Both the position numbers and the translations under genes were made by a program. DNA of 64,000 nt from Chersky-840 sp035604715 (GTDB lineage Bacteria > Actinomycetota > Acidimicrobiia > Acidimicrobiales > UBA8190): assembly GCA_963731665.1 (NCBI GenBank), contig CAVSWP010000008.1:868001-932000 (forward strand), given 5' to 3'. Below are positions 26,403 through 34,967 of the stretch, in pieces. The notes beneath the pieces were generated by a model. The model did not search any database. It worked only from the letters and a program-made list of their open reading frames with translations, and was not told where the DNA came from. Numbering within the stretch: the stretch's first letter is position 1; the number at the start of each line of letters is the position of its first letter.

Positions 26403-27539
26403 GTGCACCCCGAAGACGGGCCCGAGACCCCTTCCCGGCGTTCCTGGCGGTCGATCGTCCCGTCCTGGCTGCGCCATGGACTGCTCGTCTTCCTCTTGCT
26501 GCTCGTCGTCGAATACCTCGTGATCCCCGAGCTGGTCGGGGCGAGCAAGAACCTCCATCTCCTGAGCAAGCTGAACTTCGGGTGGCTCGTCGCCGGGATC
26601 GTGCTCGAAGCCGGCTCGATCCTGTCGTACTCAATGCTCACCCGGACGCTGTTGCCCGGTGGCGGGCCCGGGATCTTCACACTGTTTCGGATCGTGCTGG
26701 CCACCACGGCTGTCGCTCACGTCATCCCCGGGGGGGCGGCCGGCGGTGCCGGAGTCGGGTACCGCCTCCTCACGTCCAAAGGTGTTGAGGGGACCGACGC
26801 TGGCTTCGCAATGGCCACCGAGGCCATCGGTTCGGCTGTCGTGCTGAACGTCATGCTATGGCTGGCGCTTCTCGTTTCGATCCCACTGGCAGGGCTTCAC
26901 CCCATCTACGTGGTCACCGCCCTCGTGGGATTGCTGGCGTTGCTCGGGGCTGCAGCTCTGGCGTACACGATCACCAGAGGCGGAGAGCGCGCCCTGCGCG
27001 TCGTTCGGTCCATCGGCCAGCGCATTCCCAGGGTGGGTGCAGACCGCTTCGAGCGTCTCGTCCGACAGGCGGGCGACTCTGTCGTTCACTTGGCGCAAGA
27101 TCGCGCCGTTCTCAAGCGCGCCCTTCTGTGGGCAGGGCTCAATTGGCTCCTCGACGCCGCCTCACTGTGGTCCTTTGTCACCGCCTTCGGGCACTTCGTG
27201 GATCCCATCGAGCTGTTTGCGGCCTACGGCATCGCCAACGTGCTCGGCGCCATCCCCATCACTCCGGGGGGGCTCGGAGTCATCGAAGCGTCCGCCGCCG
27301 CCCTGCTCGTCACCTTCGGGGTCGGAAGCCGTATCGCCACCCTGGCGGTGTTGGGCTGGCGCCTCGTGAATTTCTGGCTCCCGATCCCGGTCGGTGCGGC
27401 GGCATACATCTCGCTCCGGGTTCCTCGCGGCTCGGGCCTCAGAGCACAGCGCCAAGCGCTCGCCGACATGGCCGCAGAAGCAAAGCTGCCGAGCGAAAGC
27501 CTCGAATCCGACCCGCCACCCGGCGACCAATCCCCCTAG
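26403..27539 (+). CDS. lysylphosphatidylglycerol synthase TM region-like flippase (UPF0104)
   Basis: A 378-residue polytopic membrane protein with about 8 helices. The signature is LLEAGSILSYSMLTRTLL-like (here VLEAGSILSYSMLTRTLLP), GGAAGGAGVGYRLLTS and NVLGAIPITPGGLGVIEAS, the conserved loop of the LPG-synthase TM / YbhN family. Members move or modify lipids, lacking here the cytosolic LysX-type domain, so lipid or glycolipid transport is plausible but unproven. GTG 26403 is the likely start. It overlaps no gene; GNAT is divergent. Confidence 0.83.
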   Translation: MHPEDGPETPSRRSWRSIVPSWLRHGLLVFLLLLVVEYLVIPELVGASKNLHLLSKLNFGWLVAGIVLEAGSILSYSMLTRTLLPGGGPGIFTLFRIVLATTAVAHVIPGGAAGGAGVGYRLLTSKGVEGTDAGFAMATEAIGSAVVLNVMLWLALLVSIPLAGLHPIYVVTALVGLLALLGAAALAYTITRGGERALRVVRSIGQRIPRVGADRFERLVRQAGDSVVHLAQDRAVLKRALLWAGLNWLLDAASLWSFVTAFGHFVDPIELFAAYGIANVLGAIPITPGGLGVIEASAAALLVTFGVGSRIATLAVLGWRLVNFWLPIPVGAAAYISLRVPRGSGLRAQRQALADMAAEAKLPSESLESDPPPGDQSP

Positions 27540-27660
27540 ATCCCCACATGATCGAGCCCGCCAGGCCGTCAGAAGGCGGACCGCCACCGGTACCGCCAAG
27601 TCACCAGGGCCGGGCGACGGCCCGTAGTGTTGGGGACTCGAGGCGAAGTAGGAGGCTGCC

Positions 27661-28581
27661 ATGATGCGGCTCGTGGCGGACTCGAGCTTGGGGGTCTTCC
27701 ACCATCACTTGGGGCGCGGACTGGTCTCTATCGTTCTTCTCTCGTTGGCCAGTGCGGCGTCCTACGGGCTGGCGGCCGTGCTCCAGCATCAGGCGGCGAT
27801 CCGAGAACCACCCGAGTTGTCCTTGCGGGCCGGCCTGCTCGTCAGCCTGGCGCACCGGCCGTTGTGGTTGGTCGGCAACGCCCTCGACGGCGTCGGGTAC
27901 CTCTTCCAGTTCCTGGCGCTGAGGCGTGGCTCACTGGCCCTGGTCGAACCGCTCCTCGTCCTCAGCCTCGTCTTTGCCCTCCCGGCGGGGGCGTGGCTCG
28001 AGCACCGCAGAGTCTCCACTTCCGACATCACCTCGACGGGCATGGTCGCCGCCGGGCTTGCCCTGTTCCTGGGAGTGGCTCGCCCCGGGATAGGCCATCC
28101 CCACGCGTCGGGGTTGGCGTGGGCCATCCTCACCGCCGCCATCGCCGTGTCCTGTGGAGCCATGGTGCTGGGAGCACACAGTGGGAGTCGCCGGCGCGCC
28201 GCCGTGCTCCTGGCGGCCGGATCGGGCACTTCGTTCGGCTATGTCGCCGCTGTCACCGAACGCACCGGCCACATCCTGAACGCCGGGGTGGTGCACACGC
28301 TGATGACGTGGGCACCCTACGGGCTGCTGGTGGGTGGCGTGGCCGCCCTCTTGCTCACCCAGAGCGCGTTCCACGCCGGTGCTCTGCGGCTGTCGCTCCC
28401 CACGTTGACCGTGGCCCAGCCCTTGGTGGCGGTGGCGATCGGCCTCGGGTTCTTCGGCGAGCACATCGACTCGCGGGGTCCGGCTCCGGTTTTCGAGCTC
28501 CTCGGCCTCGTACTGGTGACCGTGGGCGTGTTCCTCCTCGCTAGATCCCCGCTCATCGGGACACACGAAGCAGAGCTGTGA
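27661..28581 (+). CDS. DMT-superfamily (EamA-like) transporter
   Basis: A 306-residue membrane protein with about 9-10 helices. It reads as the actinobacterial DMT pattern: LASAASYGLAAVLQHQAA, then LVGNALDGVGYLFQFLALRR, GSLALVEPLLVLSLVFALP and a second half with LRLSLPTLTVAQPLVAVAIG. Such proteins export metabolites or metal; substrate is unknown. GTAGGAGG precedes ATG 27661. It converges on the next gene across 38 nt. Confidence 0.83.
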   Translation: MMRLVADSSLGVFHHHLGRGLVSIVLLSLASAASYGLAAVLQHQAAIREPPELSLRAGLLVSLAHRPLWLVGNALDGVGYLFQFLALRRGSLALVEPLLVLSLVFALPAGAWLEHRRVSTSDITSTGMVAAGLALFLGVARPGIGHPHASGLAWAILTAAIAVSCGAMVLGAHSGSRRRAAVLLAAGSGTSFGYVAAVTERTGHILNAGVVHTLMTWAPYGLLVGGVAALLLTQSAFHAGALRLSLPTLTVAQPLVAVAIGLGFFGEHIDSRGPAPVFELLGLVLVTVGVFLLARSPLIGTHEAEL

Positions 28582-28619
28582 CGCACGCTGGTGTGGGAGC
28601 CCGAGACGTCCCAGCCCCC

Positions 28620-29333
28620 TTATGAGGAGGTGGCCAGTCGTAGGCCCTCCGTGAGGAAGTGGCGACACGCCTTGACTCGATCAGCGGAGCCCCGGACCTC
28701 GGACCGCCGAAGCACGGCACCGAAGGGCGCGTTCCAAAAACTCGGATCGCCCCGACGCTCGGTACCCCAGGGGCCCACGTACAGATACGGGTACCTTTCG
28801 AAGGCGTCACCGGGCGAGAAGCCCAGGTTCACCGGTTGCGCGCCGGGCACCGTGACCGTGGTGGCCGCGTCGAAGTGCTCGGGCCACAACTGGATGGTGG
28901 CGACCTCAGTCTGGCCGGGAAGCGTCGCCAGCACTTCGTCGAGCACGCACCAGGCCAGGGCGAACCAGTCGGCGATCTCCGTCACCGTCGCCACCGCCAG
29001 ATCGAGGGGCGAATCGACGTCTCCCAGCGCAGGGGTCTCGTCTCCGACGCTGAAGGGCTCGTCCAGGTCGGCGTCGACGAATCGGGCGAGGTCCTTGAGG
29101 GTCGACCCGTTGAGGGGTACCCGGGTCGTTGTCCCGCCGACCTCGCGGACCAGGACGACCCCGGAGATCCGGATCGTCTCGGGAGCATCGCCGAAGGAGG
29201 GGGTGGCGATGCCTCCCGGCGTGGCGCGCAGGCCGAACCGTCCGCTCACGGCGAAGCGCCTACGGGCCAGCACATGGGCGGCGACCCTGTGCAGCGCGCT
29301 ACGGGTCAGGGCCGCCCGCTTGGCCTCGGACAT
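28620..29333 (-). CDS. hypothetical protein, soluble, about 237 residues
   Basis: Starts at ATG 29333, 7 nt after the UBP zinc-finger gene, so the two are probably coupled. The sequence is well folded in appearance (RRFAVSGRFGLRATPGGIAT, VREVGGTTTRVPL, EIADWFALAWCVLDEVLATL, IQLWPEHFDAATTV), with a C-terminal FERYPYLYVGPWG. I do not recognise a named family. Partnership with the zinc-finger protein suggests a shared role. Confidence 0.7.
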   Translation of the reverse strand: MSEAKRAALTRSALHRVAAHVLARRRFAVSGRFGLRATPGGIATPSFGDAPETIRISGVVLVREVGGTTTRVPLNGSTLKDLARFVDADLDEPFSVGDETPALGDVDSPLDLAVATVTEIADWFALAWCVLDEVLATLPGQTEVATIQLWPEHFDAATTVTVPGAQPVNLGFSPGDAFERYPYLYVGPWGTERRGDPSFWNAPFGAVLRRSEVRGSADRVKACRHFLTEGLRLATSS

Positions 29334-29340
29334 GGACCGG

Positions 29341-29640
29341 TCAGGGGTGGGAGGGCCCGGCGGGCTTGTCAGCGAGCTCGTAGTCGGCGTCATCCACGTA
29401 ACACCAATACCAGTCCTCTCCGGGCTCATAGGACCGGATGATGGGGTGGGCCACGGCATGAAAATGGGCGGTGGCATGGCGGCCGGGCGAGTTGTCGCAG
29501 CAGCCGACGTGGCCGCAGATTTGGCACAGGCGCAGGTGGACCCAGTCCCTACGACCCGCCGCCAGGCAGTCCTCGCACCCGGACGAGGAGGGGGTGGGAT
29601 CCGTGATCTGGTCGATGTGGGTGCACACCGGTTGGCTCAT
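29341..29640 (-). CDS. UBP-type zinc finger protein
   Basis: A 99-residue protein with ZnF_UBP pattern: VCTHIDQI, GCEDCLAAGRRDWVHLRLCQ, ICGHVGCCDNSPGRHATAHF and HPIIRSYEPGEDWYWCYVDD. Cys/His spacing fits a cross-brace UBP finger. In bacteria such small proteins are common in actinobacteria; eukaryotic relatives bind ubiquitin C-termini, which is not implied here. GGAG lies 7 nt upstream of ATG 29640. It is directly upstream of the hypothetical gene. Confidence 0.88.
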   Translation of the reverse strand: MSQPVCTHIDQITDPTPSSSGCEDCLAAGRRDWVHLRLCQICGHVGCCDNSPGRHATAHFHAVAHPIIRSYEPGEDWYWCYVDDADYELADKPAGPSHP

Positions 29641-29811
29641 GGAGTGGCTCCGCTTTCGTCCCATGTGTCGCCGCGCCAGTCCGGGCTCGACCAGTCGAGC
29701 ACGGCTCGCGCCGGGAGCCCATCGTAAATCAGCGCGGCAACTCCCATGGCGAGACGGTGTCACTGCAGGCTCAGGCGATCTGAGACTCCCCAGCCACCAC
29801 GACCGGGCTGG

Positions 29812-30363
29812 TCACCCCGTCGTCGGGAACGAGCCCTCCTGCCAGCCAACGGTCCCCGAAGACCCGGGACCAGGCGTCGGCGGCCCGGACAGCGGCTGGG
29901 CGACACATGCGGAGGCGTCGGGCTCGACACCGAACCACGTGTCCGAAGTCGAGAACCAGGCGAACCAGCATGTTTGTGATTTCGACTCGACCGCCAGCGT
30001 GACGCGTCCCGACCCGACCGAACTGTCGGCTCCGCTCACGACCGAGGACGACCGAGACGGACCGGTTGTCACACCGAAGGACTCCAGATCCAGCCCCGAC
30101 AGACCCCCGTTGGCGACGGCGTTGTCACGCAGGTTCTGCATGGCGTTCGAGAGTGCCGATTGGGCCTGGATGTCGTAGGCCTTGGCCACGGTCGGGCTCA
30201 GGGCGGCCGAACCCGACCCGCTTCCCGTGCTGGCCCCACCGGCGAACGTCTTGAGCGCCCCCAGGCTCAACAGGGCCACGATCAGCAGCGAGACCACCGT
30301 GCTCAACAGGCCGAATCCGGCCTGGCGGTTCGACGCTGCACGTGTCGGCCCGACGCCTCTCAC
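29812..30363 (-). CDS. type IV pilin-like / pseudopilin-like secreted protein
   Basis: A 183-residue protein with a short positive leader (ASNRQ) then AGFGLLSTVVSLLIVALLSL, a prepilin-type N-terminal helix with a G|F cleavage-like junction; the usual Glu at position 5 is absent. The remainder is a Ser/Gly-rich, probably exported domain with one Cys pair (QTCWFAWF and DASACVAQ). No pilus assembly genes are nearby. GTG 30363 is the chosen start. It follows the rhodanese gene by 38 nt on the same strand. Confidence 0.6.
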   Translation of the reverse strand: MRGVGPTRAASNRQAGFGLLSTVVSLLIVALLSLGALKTFAGGASTGSGSGSAALSPTVAKAYDIQAQSALSNAMQNLRDNAVANGGLSGLDLESFGVTTGPSRSSSVVSGADSSVGSGRVTLAVESKSQTCWFAWFSTSDTWFGVEPDASACVAQPLSGPPTPGPGSSGTVGWQEGSFPTTG

Positions 30364-30401
30364 CTGTGTCTCATCGGGATGAGCGGGTCCCGGGTTTAGT
30401 C

Positions 30402-30788
30402 CTACCCGGGGTCCCCTCGTCGGTCGAACCAATGGCTCCACGCCTGGTACCCGCCAACCAGATCAGCAGCCTGCTCGAAGCCCAGATCGACCAGCGACGC
30501 CGCCGCCAGGCTCGAGGCATATCCCGCCGAGCACACGATGACCACGGGCTGCCGGAGGTCTCGCACCTCGGCAAGACGGTGGTCCGAGGCAGGGTCCAGG
30601 CGCCACTCGAGCACATTGCGCTCCACAACAACGGCACCCGACAGTGCGCCTTCCTGTCGCCGTTGCTCGGCCGGTCGAATGTCCACGACGAGGCCGCCTT
30701 GGGCGACAAGGCCTTCGAGCTCGTGCGGTCCCACACGCCGGATGCGTGCTCGGGCCCGCTCGACCAGATCGTCGACGGACACGCTCAC
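30402..30788 (-). CDS. rhodanese-like sulfurtransferase
   Basis: A 128-residue single rhodanese domain: GGLVVDIRPAEQRRQEGAL, then PVVIVCSAGYASSLAAASL, in which the catalytic cysteine begins the active loop C-S-A-G-Y-A-S, and VGGYQAWSHWF. It should carry a persulfide. The GTG start overlaps the cysteine dioxygenase stop by 4 nt, a tight coupling that suggests handling of sulfur from cysteine or its oxidation product. Confidence 0.88.
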   Translation of the reverse strand: MSVSVDDLVERARARIRRVGPHELEGLVAQGGLVVDIRPAEQRRQEGALSGAVVVERNVLEWRLDPASDHRLAEVRDLRQPVVIVCSAGYASSLAAASLVDLGFEQAADLVGGYQAWSHWFDRRGDPG

Positions 30789-31375
30789 GGCGCCTCGCCC
30801 CACAGGTAGCGAACCGTGGCGCCGGCCTCGAGCACGGCCCCAGTCACCCGGTAGTGGGTCATGAACGTCAGCGGCGGCGAGTACACGTGGACACTGAGAG
30901 CGGGGTCGGTGCCCGTGTTCACCATGTCGTGGATGTGTCCGGGCGTGAAGCGGATCGATCTCCCCGCCGTGAGCGTCCTGGTGCGCTGGTCGACAACGCC
31001 CCAATCCCGCTCCACAATGCTCGTCTCCACCAGCGCCCCGGCGGCCACCACGACGGCGCCGGCCGAGACGCCGTGGTCGTGGAGCTCGATCGCCCCTCCG
31101 GGCGGCCACGCCACGACCCACGCTTCGACCGTCGGTGACCGGCCGATCAGGGCCCAACGCCGCCGGGAGGGCCGACTCATCCCCGGCCACGACACGGCAC
31201 ACGGCACCAGACTCTCGGCGATCGTCCACAGCTCGTCGGGCGAACAGTGCCCGTCGTGCTCGACATCGATGGCCGGTCCCGGCACCGGAAAAGGCAAAGG
31301 CATGGCGACCTTCCGGGAGCCCGACACCCTGTCGCTCGGGGGGCGTGCAGCAGGGGGGCTCACGGCGATCGCCAT
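30785..31375 (-). CDS. cysteine dioxygenase-like cupin
   Basis: A 196-residue cupin. Metal-binding histidines are in IELHDHGVSAGAVVVAAG and in FTPGHIHDMVNTG, the pattern of bacterial type I cysteine dioxygenase, which oxidises cysteine to cysteine sulfinate using Fe(II) and oxygen; 3-mercaptopropionate dioxygenase is an alternative. ATG 31375 is used. Downstream coupling to a rhodanese and an upstream palindrome support a sulfur metabolism operon. Confidence 0.83.
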   Translation of the reverse strand: MAIAVSPPAARPPSDRVSGSRKVAMPLPFPVPGPAIDVEHDGHCSPDELWTIAESLVPCAVSWPGMSRPSRRRWALIGRSPTVEAWVVAWPPGGAIELHDHGVSAGAVVVAAGALVETSIVERDWGVVDQRTRTLTAGRSIRFTPGHIHDMVNTGTDPALSVHVYSPPLTFMTHYRVTGAVLEAGATVRYLWGEAP

Positions 31376-31391
31376 GCCCAGACCCTAGGGC

Positions 31392-31422
31392 CTATAACCG
31401 ACTAAGTCAATCGGATTTATAG
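31392..31422. promoter_or_regulatory. palindromic element upstream of cysteine dioxygenase-rhodanese operon
   Basis: On the plus strand, CTATAACCGA (31392-31401) and TCGGATTTATAG (31411-31422) form a near-perfect inverted repeat with a 9-nt centre containing the palindromic CTAAGTC core. It lies 17 nt upstream of the operon start (31375) and in an AT-rich patch. The layout recalls Rrf2-type sites (AGTC and TATA arms); regulator identity is inference. Confidence 0.5.
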
Positions 31423-31495
31423 AATTACTGCCCAGCAGCATCCCCCGCAGCACTGCCGCCCGTGTTGACCTCAGCGCCGGGACCGGCGCCGCGAG

Positions 31496-32623
31496 CTACC
31501 GACCCAAGAGCCAAGAGGCGGTGCGCACTGAGGCGGAGGCCACCCCGTGCGTCAGTCGCCTGGCCGCGGCTGGCGCGCCGGAGGCGCCATCGCCGAGTCG
31601 ATGTCCGAGGTGGTCGAACTGCCCGGCCCACCTCGAGGCGACTCCCCGAGCGTGCCGGGTGAAGGACCTGTCCGAGTCGGGGTCGAACGGCTCGTGCAGC
31701 TCCCGGCTTCCCGCCGATGCGACAAGTCCCAACACGGCGCGTCTCGGGCCTTCCAACAAGACCAGCAGGAGGAGCACGCCCAAGAGAAGCAACACCCCTC
31801 CGATGGCGCCGAGCCATCCGACACCACTTCCGACGCCAGTGCTCGCCAGCGTGCCTGTCGGCGTCGTGGCTGCCGGCGTCGGGCTCGTGGTGACCGAAGT
31901 GGCACCGGTGGCAGGTGCAAGGGTGGTGGCGGTGACAGGCGCTCTCGTCGTGGTGGTGGTGGCGGCGACGGGGGCCGCGGTGGTGGTCGTGGCCGACGGC
32001 GGCGGGGCCTGCCCCTGGAAGGAGATATTGGCGACGCCGGAGTCATTGGCCTCGTCCCCGTAGGTCAGCGTGCAGGTGTCACCGATCGCTATCTGGGCGG
32101 CCGTCGGTGGACACGGGTACAGCGCCGCGTCCGCCGTGGGGCTGTTGCCGGCGCTGTCGGTGGCCGGACAGGTCACCGCCGCCGGCGCCGGACCGCAGGG
32201 AGGGCCGACGGTCCCTTCCACCACGTTGAACGTCGTGGAAACCGTCCCTTGTGCGGTGGTGGTCACGAGCTTCGACAACGAGGGTGCGATACAGCTCACG
32301 GGGATGGTGGAGTTGACGACGCCCCCGAGCTTGACCATGGGCTGCTTTGCATCGCTGTTGCACTCGAGCACGTTCCCGATCGAGGTGTGGGCGAAGCCCG
32401 ACCCGGTGATGGTGACCGCCGACCCGTTGGTCAGGCCGGTGCTCGGCGTGACGGTGATGGTCCCCGTCGCCGCGAAAGCCGTCATGGTTCCGACCACGAG
32501 GGTCAACCCGGAGGCCAAGAGCGTTGCGGCCGCGACGGCCAGGAGCCGGGAGGCCGGACGTCGGTTCGAGCGTCGGCCGATCTCGACGTGCCCTCGACGA
32601 ATGCTCACATCATGCTCGGACAA
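31496..32623 (-). CDS. neocarzinostatin-like surface protein, LASTG motif, WLLGR tail
   Basis: A 375-residue exported protein. A signal peptide (LLAVAAATLLASGLTLVVG to AFA-A) is followed by a neocarzinostatin-like beta domain of about 150 residues (VTPSTGLTNGSAVTITGSGF; CTLTYGDEANDSGVANISF) with paired cysteines, a Thr/Pro/Ala-rich stalk, LASTG, a TM helix (LGAIGGVLLLLGVLLLLVLL) and an 80-residue basic cytosolic tail ending ASWLLGR. LAxTG is the class E sortase consensus. It is an inverted paralogue of the gene at 33009. Its function is unknown; enediyne binding is known only for true neocarzinostatin. Confidence 0.8.
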   Translation of the reverse strand: MSEHDVSIRRGHVEIGRRSNRRPASRLLAVAAATLLASGLTLVVGTMTAFAATGTITVTPSTGLTNGSAVTITGSGFAHTSIGNVLECNSDAKQPMVKLGGVVNSTIPVSCIAPSLSKLVTTTAQGTVSTTFNVVEGTVGPPCGPAPAAVTCPATDSAGNSPTADAALYPCPPTAAQIAIGDTCTLTYGDEANDSGVANISFQGQAPPPSATTTTAAPVAATTTTTRAPVTATTLAPATGATSVTTSPTPAATTPTGTLASTGVGSGVGWLGAIGGVLLLLGVLLLLVLLEGPRRAVLGLVASAGSRELHEPFDPDSDRSFTRHARGVASRWAGQFDHLGHRLGDGASGAPAAARRLTHGVASASVRTASWLLGR

Positions 32624-33008
32624 GAGTCACCCCCACTGGAGAGGACGCGTCCTCTCGCAATCGTTCCTTCTCCACGATATTTGAGCGTCTGTCCGCGTAC
32701 ATCCTCACTATTGACGACGTCAGCGCCGGGAGATCGGCCCGACAGTCCCCGACGTCGTTGCACAGCGTCGGGCTCCTCGGGTTGCACCCATCTCAACTCA
32801 CGACTCAACGACTCTCCTAGCCCTGAGGAACTCGATCGGCGGCGCCGAGTCGGACCGGGAAAAATGTCTGCGCCAACCTCATCAAAAATGATGATTCGGG
32901 TGGAACCCCTCTCCCTTATTCTGTTCGAAGGCTACGTGTGCGTGGAACTATGCTGCTGCTCACGGTCTCTACGGGCTCGTGGAAGCCGGTCGACGCGGGG
33001 GGTGGGTC
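32624..33008. other. divergent spacer between paralogous surface protein genes
   Basis: A 385-nt region with locally low G+C (for example 32875-32930). It probably holds two promoters. No conserved small gene or clear operator was recognised. Confidence 0.5.
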
Positions 33009-34915
33009 GTGAGGATGTCTGGTCGATCGACAATGGTGACCGTCGTTTCGCGGATGCGCCAAGCCCGGGCGAGAATCCTCATGGTCGTGGCGTCGCTTCT
33101 CGTGGTCGCCGGCTCAGTACTCCTGGGGACGACGATCTCCGCCTACGCGGCGGCCACGTTGACAGGGACTCCTACGACGGGCTTGGCCAACGGCTCGCCC
33201 GTGAAACTCACCGGGAGCGGGTTTGCCAAGAACTCGATCGGGAACGTCCTCGAGTGCAACAGCGACCCGAACCAGCCGACGGTCAAAGTCGGCGGCGTCG
33301 TCAACTCCACGATCTCCGTGAGCTGTATCGCACCGTCGTTGTCGAAGCTCGTGACCACCACTTCCAAGGGAGCTGTCTCCACGACCTTCGATGTCATCGC
33401 CGGGACGGTGGGTCCTCCCTGCGGTCCAGCGCCGGCGGCAGTGACCTGTCCGGCCACCGACAGCGCCGGCAAGATCCCTACGGCGGATGCGGCCCTCTAC
33501 CCGTGTCCACCGACGGCTGCCCAACAAGCCATCGGTGACGTCTGCACCCTGACCTACGGCGACGAGGCCAATGACTCTGCCGTGATCACCATCCTCTTCG
33601 GTTCCGAGACTCTTCCCACCTCGACGACCTCGACCACGGGGGGAGCCACCTCGACCACGGGGGCCACCACCAGCACCACGGGGGCACCACCAGCACCACG
33701 GGGGCCACCACGACCACGGTGGCGCCGACGACCACCACCACCGGGGCCACCACAACCACCACCGGGGCCACCACGACCACGGTGGCGCCCACGACGACCA
33801 CCACCGGGGCCACCACGACCACCACCGGGGCCACCACAACCACCACGGGGGCCACCACAACCACCACGGGGGCCACCACGACCACGGTGGCGCCGACCAC
33901 GACCACCACGGTGGCGCCCACGACCACCACGACCGGGGCGTCCACCACGACCACCACGGCGCCGCCCACGACCCTCACGGGGGCCTATGAGCTGTACTGC
34001 CCGGGCACCCCGGTGGGCAACGTGGTGCTCAACGACGCCATGACCTCGGCCACGCTCGATCCGGCGGCGCCGAGCGCCGGGCAGAGCTTCAGCATCGACG
34101 GCTACCAGACGGTGGTGAACCTGCCGTCGTCGTTGGCCAGTGCGGCCGCCGCGCTGGCGCCCACCTTGACGGGATCGGCCACGGCCCAGATCGACGCCTC
34201 GGGCGCCACCCCGGCCACCACGCCCGAGGGCCCGCTCGACTTCAACGTGCCCATCCCCAACCCCGTCCCCGACGCCGGGGTGGCGCTGGAGCTGCCCAGT
34301 ACCCCGGCCACGGTGAGCGGGTTCACGGCCACCAGCGGGGCCATCACCATCCAGGAGGACTCCGCCGCCAGTGTGTCGCTGTCGGTGGCGGGCAGCGCCT
34401 TGTCCCTCGACTGCACGGCCTATCCCAATGACTCGGTGACCCCCTCGGGCATCACCACCTCCACCCCCACCGCCAGCCCCATCGCCCCGGTCATCGCCGT
34501 GGCCGGGGGCGGGTCCACCACCACCACCACGGTGGCCCCGGTCACCACCACCACCAAGGCCCCCTCCACCTCCGGTGGCGGCGGCAGCGGGAGTAGTGGC
34601 GCCAGCGCGGCCAAGACCGTCACGGCGTCCTCCTCGTCACTGGCCTTCACCGGCTCGGGACCGGGCATCGGGATCCTGGGCGTCGTGGGTGGGGTCCTGA
34701 TCCTGCTGGGCCTGGTCCTGCTCCTGCTGGTCGACGCCCCCCGTCGGGCCCTCGCCGGCCTGGCCTACGCGGGCCCGGCCACATGGCGCCGGGTGCGGAC
34801 CGACCACCGCAGTGGGCCGGGCTTGGGCTCCCAGCTTTCGGCCAACGGTCGTCAGCTCACCCACAGCGGAGTACGAATCGCCAAGCGCACGGCAACCTGG
34901 CTCCTGGGACGGTAA
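33009..34915 (+). pseudogene. neocarzinostatin-like surface protein with Thr-rich stalk, LAFTG and WLLGR tail; frameshifted in the stalk
   Basis: From GTG 33009 (after GGGGGGTGGG) it encodes a signal peptide (ILMVVASLLVVAGSVLLG) and a neocarzinostatin-like domain with long identical runs to the 31496 protein (SIGNVLECNSD; CPATDSAG; YPCPPTAAQ). In the Thr-rich tract the frame slips by one base at about 33685; reading resumes in the second frame as TTTTTGATT repeats, then a second beta-rich domain (YELYCPGTPVGNVVL), another Thr stalk, SLAFTGSGPGIG, a TM helix (GVVGGVLILLGLVLLLLVD) and a basic tail ending ATWLLGR. It could be slippage or sequencing error. Confidence 0.78.
33619..33970. repeat. 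Thr/Gly-rich codon repeat tract
   Basis: Imperfect repeats of ACCACC(A/G)CCGGGGCC-type units encode (T)n-G-A-(T)n with V-A-P inserts. The opposite strand reads VVVVVAP in all of it. The apparent single-base loss at about 33685 sits inside this tract. Confidence 0.9.
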
Positions 34916-34967
34916 CGCCCGCGGCGCGGCCACCCGCAATCTGAGGCCTTGTCTGATCGGGTCTCGG

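Noticed and set aside
31547..33538. Long plus frame of 663 codons across both surface protein genes.
   Set aside because: It is antisense to the 31496 gene and reads Gly/Arg-rich composition without domains.
33114..33978. Val-rich minus frames over the Thr tract.
   Set aside because: Antisense of Thr codons gives Val/Gly; no signal peptide or ribosome site.
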